Below are positions 56,001 to 64,000 of a stretch of DNA of 64,000 nucleotides, piece by piece (position 1 is the first letter of the stretch; each line of letters starts with the position of its first letter). The notes below the pieces were generated by a model. It worked only from the letters and a program-made list of their open reading frames with translations, was not told the DNA's origin and did no database searches. The stretch lies in the NCBI GenBank assembly GCA_028583415.1, contig CM053269.1, forward strand, positions 56,905,007 to 56,969,006, in the 5' to 3' direction. The position numbers were made by a program, and so were the translations under genes. The DNA is from Protea cynaroides (taxonomy: Eukaryota > Streptophyta > Magnoliopsida > Proteales > Proteaceae).

Positions 56001-56258
56001 TTGGCCCCCTTTATCTTCAACCAAACGTGTATGGGGTACATTACTGAACCAAACCTGTGATAATGTTTCAGTCTCAGAGCTCAATTATGATCTTTACTTA
56101 GCTATTGACAATGTGAAATGGTCATTTGTCAAAGTAAAAACTTCAGGAATCAGAACCAGAAAGCAAAATGCAAATCAACTACATAGACAGTAGTTCACTC
56201 ATCAGTAGAACCAAGTAAGCCAACTTACAATGAAAACAACTTAAAATATTCGTAATCT

Positions 56259-56297
<39 letters not shown>

Positions 56298-57597
56298 GAT
56301 TATTCAAGGCAGTGGAGCATCAGATGATACTTATTGTTCTCACATCATGAAAGAAGAGTTTTTGAAGAAGTAAAACTATGAAATTCCCTTGGGCTTGTAT
56401 TGGAAAGGCAGAAAAGGCAGCAAAGGACACCAGTTAATGGTCGAATTTGGCACATATTAGCTAATTTACAAACATCTGCATACCAATAGGTTTTGCACAT
56501 GTTTTTACTTGTGCACTGACTGTTCGATAATGAGGTATGCGACGTGATTACTCTACTAAGCAGGAAAAAATTCAGATCAGTTCAGGGAACCTCCAGTGTA
56601 TCTTCTATTCCGTACCCAGGGCCATATCAAATATCGACGGGAGAAGAGGGGGGAAAAAAAGCTGCAAGGAAGGACGTTTTAACACCATTTCTAGGATCTG
56701 TTCTTGCTTCTCTCTCTTGGAAACAAAGTCCAGTGGCATTGACATGATGCAATTAAGTTATTAAGCGATAGAGCAACCCCATATGCAGTATACCGGTTCC
56801 TATTATCAAATTTAGTGCAATAGTTAATAATTCTACATTGAATTAACTTAGACATGAAAATAGAAGGATAAGGATCGGGGAAGGACCTCATTCCTGCTTC
56901 TCGGCCACGGGATTGGAGTCTTGTAGTCCTTCGGCGCCGGAACCAAACAATTCAGACTACGACCTTCCCCAGGACAGAATCGTTCAAACCTCTCTCCCCT
57001 CTCCGTCGTCTTTAGCTTCTTAATCGCATCGAAATTATCCAAACAAGGTATAAACTCTCTCATGCTATCCGGACACATTGCAAATCTCTCAACTCTAACC
57101 CCAGAACTCTCACTCTGGCTCTGGCTCTCTTTGGTTTCGTTATCGTTCCCCCAATTCTCAACCATATCAGGATCAAACCCTCCGACCTCGAATTCATCCG
57201 ACATTGCCCCATTCTCGGTCACAATCCCCAATCTCTCCAAAGATGCAGGCGGCGGTGGGGGCGAAGGAGGAGGAGGAGGAAGAGACTGTGGCGGATCAGA
57301 CGGTGTGGAACTCTCCGGCTGACTAGAATTCAAAGGAAGTGTAATATCGGGAACCTTGTCGGTCTGGTTAGCAATGATAAGTGATAGATCGAATTCCTTG
57401 TTAGCATTGGGCGAAATAGCGACTGAAAGGGTTTTATCATCACCAGTTGATTGTCGGTTGTTGAAGAAAACTAGCTGTTGGTATCCATCAGACCAATGCT
57501 TGCCAAGATAGAAGAACCCAACGGAGATGAAAGCAAAACTCAAGATCTTTATGAATAGTGGAGCTTTGAGGATATCACCAATGTTGAAGCTTTTCAT
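50060..57597 (-). CDS. PMT11: Probable methyltransferase PMT11/PMT12 type (Golgi, DUF248)
   Basis: Type II membrane protein of the plant pectin-methyltransferase-like family (Methyltransf_29), thought to methylate cell-wall polysaccharides in the Golgi using S-adenosylmethionine. Nine exons on the minus strand: 57597-56887, 56054-55905, 55796-55526, 54686-54576, 54266-54107, 52580-52323, 52186-52064, 50897-50820 and 50267-50060. They are GT-AG and phase-consistent, giving 689 aa (PMT11 about 694). The start is ATG 57597 (MKSFNIGD), aligned with the family; an upstream in-frame TTG at 57615 is not a start. One signal anchor at about 14-32, a proline tract (LPPPPPSPPPPP) near 106-118, CPDSMREFIPCLDN, the SAM motif DVGCGVASFGAYL from 303, CSRCRINW and the second-half DMRARFGG. 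R replaces the usual G in DMRAGFGG; otherwise the gene looks intact. Transcribed convergently with HESO1. Confidence 0.93.
54988..55260. mobile_element. Foldback repeat in PMT11-like intron 3
   Basis: Left ACCATGTTCTAAATTTCGGT and right (reverse complement) ACCAAGGTTAAAAATCTCGG are inverted, and CGGTGGAATT/AATGGCACCG words mirror further in. Non-coding. A member of the CAAGGTTTTAA-type plant foldback repeats. Confidence 0.55.
56263..56295. repeat. (GA)n microsatellite in PMT11-like intron 1
   Basis: About 16 GA units in the 0.83-kb intron between exons 1 and 2. Confidence 0.93.
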
Positions 57598-58375
57598 GCT
57601 TGTAATGGTATTCAAGAATGGCAGTTTGTATTCGAGAATGGCAGTGTTCCTTGCTTAGGAACGACGCTATTTGCATGAACTCCGTCAGTTCTCTGTCACT
57701 GTTGCCTTTCTTTCTTTCGGATCCCTTTCTTTCTTTCTCCTTCTGCTGCTCTTCCAGGCTGTACAGTCCTTCCCCCCTAATTGTACTTTGTCATCACATC
57801 CTACTACTCCATACAGGGTTTCAGGTTTGGTAATATAATAATTCATATATCTAAACACAAATATTATATTATATAAATCCGGGCGGCCGGGCCTGGCCTG
57901 GCCTGGCCTGGCCCTGTTATGGTCAGGACTCTGGATTTGGGGCTGAGTATTTTTAGGCCCTCGCAAGGTCGGGTTGGTTCAAGGTTGATTTTTAGAGGCT
58001 TAGGGTTGGGTAGTGTGATACATTGCTAACCAACGGTCTACGATGAAATTTACCATCTCGGCAATCTCCAAGCTTAAAAAAACTTGTAAGGGGAAATTCT
58101 CTTCCAAGATGTTGAGAAAGAAACCTTAGAATGCAATAATGACCTCTTTGTATGTTGAATATATCGAATTCTGTCAATGTTATTTTGTCAATCTCAATTA
58201 TGGATGGAGGAGGAGGATTGGTGCGTTAGGTTAGCAATCGACGTCTGAAAAAAAACTTCGCCAACCCCTTAACATTGATTCGCAAACAAAAGATATTCGG
58301 CATAATGTTAGGAGTATTCTCCATAAACAATCCGTTACACTTGGTCCATAATATAACGGAAAATAGATGGATTCA
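57598..58375. promoter_or_regulatory. PMT11-like 5' leader and promoter region
   Basis: On the minus strand this is the leader and promoter of the methyltransferase gene. It includes GAAAGAAAGA-type purine runs (57700-57745 complement) and a (CCTGG)5 pentamer array at about 57890-57912. The TATA box and start site are not identified with confidence. Confidence 0.3.
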
Positions 58376-58605
58376 CATCGTCTCCTCCCAGTGACTCTGG
58401 GAGGATGGTAGCAACTCTGTTCGGATGGTCGACACGTGGCTCTCGGGGAATCCGAGACCCACGTTCAAGCCGACACCCCCCTGTCGGCTTGGCTTGTCGA
58501 CTGGGTGTCGGCTTGAACGTGGGTCTCGGATTCACCGAGAGCCACGTGTCAACCATCTGAACAAGGTTGCTACCGTCCTCCAAGAGACTCTGGGAGGAGA
58601 GGATG
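58376..58605. mobile_element. Hairpin element, CGTCTCC-end set (GTGGCTCTCGG stem)
   Basis: CATCGTCTCCTCCCAG on the left mirrors CTGGGAGGAGAGGATG on the right, with GGATTC outside left and GGATCC outside right. The stem includes ACGTGGCTCTCGG, AATCCGAGACCCACGTTC and the GCCGACACCC core. Very similar to the element at 22371-22598 some 36 kb away. Confidence 0.87.
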
Positions 58606-58764
58606 CGGATCCAAAAAAGACAAGGGTTCTCACTATGTAGACAAGTAATTATAGAATAGGCATAATAGTGAATAAAGATAAAAAGATACCTTAATAGAAT
58701 TATAATCGTCAAATTGGTTATGAAGAAGGACATCCTCAATGTAATTAGGGCTCCTACAGTAAAC

Positions 58765-60015
58765 CATAGTTCCAAATTTTGGTCGAATTTTTTTATTTCG
58801 ATTGAAATGTTTTGATTTTTTGTCAAATCAAAAAAAAAACTATAGGTCAAAACCAAATAGTCTCATATTTCGGTAGATTTCGATCGATTTCGACCATATT
58901 TTGACCCAAAAAGGGTAATATTGAAGAAATTTCGGTGAAATTGGACCGAAATTTTCATTTCTTCGAAATTTTTTTCATTTCTTCCATTTTTCTTCTCATT
59001 TCTATCATTTCCTCGCACTTGAATGTGCATTGAACTTTGTTTCATTAAGACTTCTATGATTTAAAGCAAAAAAGGTAACCATTTATTTCCTAAAGTATTT
59101 TTTTCTTATAAATTTGTAAGTAAATTTTATGAATGAGATGCATATGTGATGGACTGAGAGAATTTCTATTGGCAAGAACAATGGTTTACATTTAGAAGAC
59201 CTGACTCTCTCTATGTATCTGAAGGAAAATCCTATTGAAATGCCATCCATATCATGTTTCAAGGGGAAACATTATCCAAGAAGCATCTTGGGTGGGGAAA
59301 GTGCTTCCTGGGATTGGAAAATTTGGGATAGTGGGTAAAATTGCTTTCTCTGCAACTATATATCACATGTGGAAGAAAATAAATAAGAGGATCTTTTGCA
59401 ATAAATCGTACTGTAAAGAATATGTCATGTCGAAGATCAAAGATGACACTAGGCTCAAAAAGCCTTCACATTCAGAAGACCCGGCTCTCCCTCTTCGGAC
59501 TATCTTATTCAAAGATGGGACCTTGATGTAACCTAATGCTTGGTTTCTTGCTTGGCGGGAGGTTGTTCCCCCTGTTGTGGTTGGTTTTTGTTTCTTTTGG
59601 TTGTGTTGTCTAGCTTCTCTAGTGGTGTCTTGGGATTCTTGTTTCCCCTAAGGGTAGAGTGTTGGTGCTCCCTTCTTTGGGTTTCTATATAATCTACATA
59701 CCAAAAAAAAAAAAAAAACCAATGGTTTCAAGCTAGAGAATTAGATGCGCCATGAAACTTGTCGTGATTTGAGTGGATTTCCTTATTCTATGTAATTGAT
59801 AATTAAATAATGTTTTGAAATGTTGTAATAATAATATAAGTTATATAATATTAGTTTGTTAATTTATTTATAATTTATTACCATTCTCACTCATTACGTA
59901 CATTAATATGACATGATTTTTTACCTGGTTTAGACAAAATATCAATAGAAATGATCGAAATTTTGATTTTTGACCTGACCAAAACCAGACATGAAACCGA
60001 AATTCAAATCTTTAC
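58765..60015. mobile_element. Possible foldback element enclosing a LINE tail
   Basis: AGTTCCAAATTTTGGTCGAA on the left and GACCAAAACCAGACATGAAA plus CGAAATTCAAATC on the right are imperfect inverted partners. ATTTCGATxGA and TCGAAATTTTGATTTTTG words recur. The boundaries are approximate. The LINE 3' end at 59220-59720 lies within. Confidence 0.4.
59220..59720 (+). mobile_element. LINE 3' end with poly(A) tail
   Basis: A plus-strand frame reads VGKIAFSATIYHMWKKINKR and SKIKDDTRL, the C-terminal zf-RVT-adjacent block of plant L1 ORF2 (IAKLAFAATIYHIWKERN type). It is followed by a T/G-rich 3' UTR and an A14 tail at about 59704-59718. Strongly 5'-truncated, as typical of LINE insertions. Confidence 0.75.
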
Positions 60016-60467
60016 AGTAAACTACAATATGTTGGCGCGAAGTGGAAAAGATTTACTTAAAAAAATAAGTTAGTGGGAAAAAAGTGTCCCCAACTTTAAA
60101 TGATATACACCATACACCCCTACTCCATACATTAATTACATAATTTTTATTTTCTTTATATTTTAATAAATTATTTATATGAAAAATCCTGTTCAGATTG
60201 AGACTTGACATAATATATAATTACATAAGCGAGGACAGTGAAAGTCATCCATCTTCAAAATTTCAACCTATTTTATTTGTTAAATGCTTACATACCAAAT
60301 AAACAATATTATCTGTGTAATCCAAGAAACCCTCGTTCCTAAAATAAAGTATTATAAATATAAAAATTTTGTCCATGTTACATACTTAGATATTTTATAT
60401 AAAAATAAATATGAGCAAAGAGGGTGGTGAGGTCAAAAGATGTTCTTCACACTGTTTAGGAGGATTC
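60016..60467. other. AT-rich intergenic DNA
   Basis: No gene or repeat boundary recognised. Confidence 0.4.
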
Positions 60468-60698
60468 AAATAGTCCCCTCTCTGAGATTTTGAGAGGAGG
60501 GATGACGGCCTAGATGGATGGTCGCCACCTAACTCTCAGGTGAATCAAAGTCATCCATCTGAGCCGACACCCCAGCTCACAAGCTGAGCTGACAGAGGTG
60601 TCAGCTAGGATGGATGGCTCGGATTCACCCGAGAGTCAGGTGTCGACCATCCATCCAGGCCGCCGCCTTTCCTCCCATATCTCAAGGAGGAGACGATG
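60468..60698. mobile_element. Hairpin element, CGTCTCC-end set (GATGGATGGTCG stem)
   Basis: AAATAGTCCCCTCTCTGAGA on the left is a degraded mirror of the right end CTCAAGGAGGAGACGATG. GATGGATGGTCGCCACCTAA mirrors GTCAGGTGTCGACCATCCATC, and GAGCCGACACCCCAGCTCAC heads the central palindrome. The central part resembles the 29003 and 58376 copies. Confidence 0.75.
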
Positions 60699-61993
60699 TG
60701 GGAGCCCATTCAATTGGTGGATGAAGATGAGAAAGAAAAATTACTCTTCCTGTTTTTTTTTTTTTTTTTTTTTTTTTGGTAAAGACCTTTTTTTGTTAAG
60801 AATCTTTGAAATTTGTATCATAAGGAAGTTTACTAGGATACGATTTAACACACTACTAGGGGATGGTAGTCAATCAAACTTGGATGTTTACAGTGTTAGG
60901 GTGTAGTCCGTCAATTGACTGATCGATTATAGACCGACAATAGTACGTCATTAAGAAGCTTCTATTATATGCACTTGGTTGGAGGGTAGAAGACACTAGG
61001 GATCCTTATGGCAGCAAGAGTTTGGATTTTGTTGGACCTTTGCTTGGAGGTGTGTTTCAAATGATTTGTGCTTAAGAGCTAGAGTTTCACAAGTTCGAGT
61101 CGAACTTGACTCCTCCTTGTTATATGAATCGTATGTATCTATTTCATCTTGTCTTCATGGGTTGCAAATTATATTATATATCATTGATTCCCTCCCCCCA
61201 CCCCAATCAATTTCCTTGCATTTGATTAAGTTCTATTCTTTTTGTATCTGAAACAAATGTATGGTCTCATATTCCGAATACTTTGAAATTCTTATGATAT
61301 TTCAAATATAGTTTTGACTTGATTTCATATATGTGTGTGTTAGATTTGTTACCATTGCATGACCTCATCGGCCCAATTAACCAACCCCTTGGGCTGCCAC
61401 TGACAGAGAATGATTAAAAACTTTTAAAAGTCTACTTGGTTGGCAAGAGACCGAATATTGGCCAGTTGATAGATACGCATTGCAGCCTGTTTAGAGACCG
61501 ACTAAAACCTACTAATATATGACTGATTATGGACCAAGATCAATCTGATTGAATATAAAAGTGTCTATGGCCCTCTGATCGAGGACCAATTTGCTTAAAG
61601 GATGACCACAATGTTAACATTGTGAGGTCTCGATTAAGCTCGACTAATTGACAACCCTACTCACAGTGAAGAGAGTTTTATTCACTCCACTCTCAATCCA
61701 CGTTTTTTTGTTGTTTTAATCCCATGAATCTTTCCTCTCTTCTAGAACGTGTCGAATCTTCGAGAACTATCAAGTCCATTAGCTAATTAAAATTTTATTA
61801 TTAATTAGATATCTATATATACTATTTTGGGCTATACGTATTTGGATCCAAAAATCCTTACTTAGATATGGATACCTTTAATGGATATGAATACGAATTT
61901 AGATTTTCAACTATCCATCTAAGGTCATAATTTTAGATCTAGAAACAATGTACCAACAGACATTCAATATTTATAGGAAAGATACATCCACAA
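60699..61993. other. Intergenic DNA upstream of the BPM gene
   Basis: A 26-T tract at about 60752-60778. The rest is plain spacer without a gene. GACCGACTAA-type short repeats near 61440-61570. Confidence 0.4.
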
Positions 61994-62103
61994 GCTATGT
62001 TTGGATGTTAAAGAAAAGAAAAATAGATAAAAAAAAAAATGAAAGAATGATTACTGTATCTCCTTCTTTCTTTTAATTCATTTTTTTGACTTCCAAACAT
62101 AGC
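61994..62103. mobile_element. Small MITE-like palindrome
   Basis: GCTATGTTTGGATGTTAAAG on the left mirrors TTTGACTTCCAAACATAGC on the right around an A/T-rich loop. It resembles PIF/Harbinger or hAT terminal style. It lies just upstream of the BPM leader. Confidence 0.65.
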
Positions 62104-62565
62104 CCCAATTTTTTGATTATTTTTAATATTTAGTGTATTCCAAATATGGCCTCACCGAAGCCAAACAAAAGAAATTCCTTGGAAGAACTGTACCCAAATT
62201 ATCATACAAGGTTTACCAGACCAACCCTTCGCCGTCATCCGCCCACTTTTTTCCCCCGTCGGCTCAATCTTCCTCGTTTTCCCAACTTCATATATTGAAT
62301 CTCAATTGCGCTGGACACTTCTCTGGGAGGACTCACCGCAGGCTTTCTTCTCCCCGAGATTCGGGTTTGGGCAATTGAGTATTGTTCTGCCGCAAAAATC
62401 AAAAGGTTTCACTTTCCTCTTCCGGAAGATTCGACGATCGCCGTCCATTTAATTATCTTTTGTACTTTTGGGTTTCCTTGATAGAAAGGTAGGCGGAAGG
62501 AAGATCGTATTTTGATACGAATCGGGGAAATCTGCGTGGGTTTGGGTTTTTTTGTTGCCATTTAC

Positions 62566-62755
62566 ATGCTAGGGTTTGATCTTTGTGTGCAAAGGTCCAG
62601 GATAAAAAGGAAGAAGATTTTAGTAGAGGAGATCTCTTAATTCGATGAAATCATGGCTACATATGAGTCCAATATTGCTCAGAACAAGCGCCCCTTGTCC
62701 TCCATTTACGGTCCTTCGCAGGATTCGTGCTCCAAGTCCATCAATGAGACGGTGA
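62566..62755 (+). promoter_or_regulatory. Two upstream ORFs in the BPM leader
   Basis: A 24-codon uORF runs 62566-62640 (ATG to TAA). A second starts at ATG 62645, eight bases before the main ATG and in a different frame, and runs 36 codons to TGA at 62753-62755, overlapping the main coding sequence. If the transcript start lies upstream of 62566, scanning ribosomes must bypass both, which would damp translation. Confidence 0.5.
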
Positions 62756-63074
62756 ATGGTTCGCATCACTATACAATAAAGGGATACTCTCTTGCGAAGG
62801 GGATGGGTGCAGGGAAATACATAACAAGCGATATATTCACCGTCGGAGGGTATCAATGGGCAATCTACTTCTACCCCGATGGCAAGAATCCAGAGGATAG
62901 TTCCATGTACGTGTCTGTGTTTATTGCATTGGCAAGTGAAGGTACGGACGTCAGGGCGTTGTTTGAGTTGACCTTGTTGGACCAGAGTGGGAAGGGGAAG
63001 CATAAAGTTCATAGTCACTTCGACCGCGCACTCGAAAGTGGTCCTTATACTCTCAAGTACAGAGGGAGTATGTG
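62653..63074 (+). CDS. BPM3: BTB/POZ-MATH protein (BPM), first coding exon, cut by window end
   Basis: Substrate adaptor of Cullin3 E3 ubiquitin ligases; the MATH domain binds targets and the BTB domain (beyond this window) binds CUL3. The exon encodes 140 aa plus two bases, ending at a TG/GTATGT donor (63074/63075), which splits the W codon of GSMW. The MATH domain begins at about residue 30: INETVNGSHHYTIKGYSLAK, DIFTVGGYQWAIYFYPDGKN, FELTLLDQSGKGKHKVHSHF and GPYTLKYRGSMW are near-identical to plant BPM proteins. The start MATYESNI has no other in-frame candidate nearby. The number 3 is suggested by position next to HESO1 and PMT11 as in Arabidopsis, not by sequence alone. The rest of the gene lies past 64000. 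Confidence 0.93.
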
Positions 63075-64000
63075 GTATGTATTTTGTTTCTAGAACCCAT
63101 TCTACCCTTGGGTTTGGTTGATGCTTAAGCTTCAGACCTTATGATGGCTCAGCTCTTGCTCTTAGCCATCGACTCATTTACATCTTGTGTAAATTATTAC
63201 TGCAATTCGACTTTCGGCAGGGTCATATCCTCCGTTAAATCATGGGAACTCAGTTTCTTAAATCCAAACTGCTTTTGACCTTCTTCACCTTCTCCCAACC
63301 CGCACAGTTCTTCTTTGAACTGTTGTAGTGTATGCCTTGTCAGCACATTAATTGATATAGAAATTTGTTCTACATTTGCGTAAACCTGCTATAATCGTAT
63401 GTTTACTCGTATGTCTAGTATTCCCTCATGCATTTCCCTGTCAATATATCTAATGGAGATTCTTCATTCATCTTGTTAATCGCCATTGTTTTTCTTCTTG
63501 AGTACATTGTCACATTGATGTAGTACGCCAATCCATGCTCTCAGCTAGGATAATCTGATGAGAAAGGAAATAAAATAGTGTCCAGCTTGCCAATTCAATG
63601 GCCCTAGGGTTGGTCCTACAGGTTGAAACTATGTTTCTTTGGTAATTAGGATAGAGCATAACTGACGTTACAGCTTAGGAATTATGAAACTTGAAAGGAT
63701 TTCTTGTCAAGCCAAAATGCGGTGACTGGTTAGGAAGGGCGTAGTTTTATTGAGTTTTGAATGGTTTAGCCAAATTAGATGGGTTCCATTCAGGTTTTTG
63801 ATATTGTTTGCAGGCTTCTGGGTTGTTTCTTTGCAATCAGTTGGGTTGATGGGATTTTTATGCCAATAAGCTGAAGGGAATTGTTAATGACTGGTGTGGG
63901 CTTGAGTTTGGATGCAGTGGTTGATAATTGGCAAGGTTTATGTGCTATTAGTGGTGGCAATCGTTCTCAGGTTATGGATGGTTGCAGAAAAAGGAAGAGA
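63075..64000 (+). other. Start of BPM intron 1
   Basis: Begins GTATGTATTT. No further exon (PYKRFF or BTB-type sequence) is seen before the window ends, so the first intron exceeds 925 bp. Confidence 0.7.

Noticed and set aside
57598..57615. Six-residue upstream extension of the PMT11-like protein
   Set aside because: The codon at 57615-57613 is TTG, not ATG. The family starts at the MKxx methionine, here 57597.
58335..58856. 173-codon minus-strand frame
   Set aside because: Passes through the hairpin element at 58376-58605 and AT-rich flank; no protein family resemblance.
1..64000. CRISPR arrays, bacterial-type operons, riboswitches
   Set aside because: The repeat patterns present are plant transposon, microsatellite or coding-repeat types. 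No regularly spaced short repeats with unique spacers occur, and genes are intron-split.

Overview
The window is nuclear DNA from a flowering plant. It has five split genes with GT-AG introns of up to about 5 kb, AT-rich intergenic DNA, long AT microsatellites and a dense mix of LINE relics, solo LTRs, TIR elements and hairpin (MITE-like) elements. I cannot name the species. Long introns and abundant foldback repeats would suit an early-diverging eudicot or a magnoliid, but that is only a guess.

Layout. 0-6 kb: a PIF/Harbinger-like TIR element (580-2886), a small cluster of ACGTG (ABRE/G-box) sites (3341-3543) and a decayed minus-strand LINE 3' half (4384-6005) carrying two hairpin elements. 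6.8-8.4 kb (+): a complete clade A protein phosphatase 2C of the PP2CA/AHG3 type (3 exons, 418 aa). 8.4-13.9 kb: intergenic, with a degenerate tRNA-Gly copy, a 110-bp tandem duplication and a hairpin element. 13.9-21.1 kb (-): a complete sterol 4-alpha-methyl oxidase 2 gene (7 exons, 269 aa). 21.2-33.1 kb: repeat-rich DNA. It holds three hairpin elements, a TIR element with a solo LTR nested inside, a 2.04-kb element with a perfect 9-bp target duplication carrying broken pieces of an ABCG5-like transporter and a RABA-like GTPase (a Pack-MULE), and another hairpin element. 33.1-46.3 kb (+): HESO1, the small-RNA/RNA-fragment uridylyltransferase (8 coding exons, 576 aa), whose introns hold two solo LTRs of one family, a Tourist-like MITE and a LINE relic. 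50.1-57.6 kb (-): a PMT11/PMT12-type Golgi methyltransferase (9 exons, 689 aa). 62.65 kb to the window edge (+): first coding exon of a BPM (MATH-BTB) CUL3 adaptor.

How the genes relate. HESO1, PMT11-like and BPM lie in the order I recall for Arabidopsis At2g39740, At2g39750 and At2g39760, so this looks like conserved microsynteny. The PP2CA-type phosphatase and the BPM gene are also functionally linked in Arabidopsis: BPM3/BPM5 are reported to recruit PP2CA to CUL3 ligases, which tunes ABA signalling. Here they are about 54 kb apart. The SMO2 gene (sterol C4 demethylation) has no evident functional tie to its neighbours.

The most unusual non-genic signal is a set of nine or so hairpin elements. 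They share a terminal GGATCC-(A)ATCGTCTCC block but have several unrelated stem sequences, as if one terminal module had been mounted on different palindromes. All exon boundaries were read by hand from splice consensus and family alignment from memory; none has been tested against transcripts.
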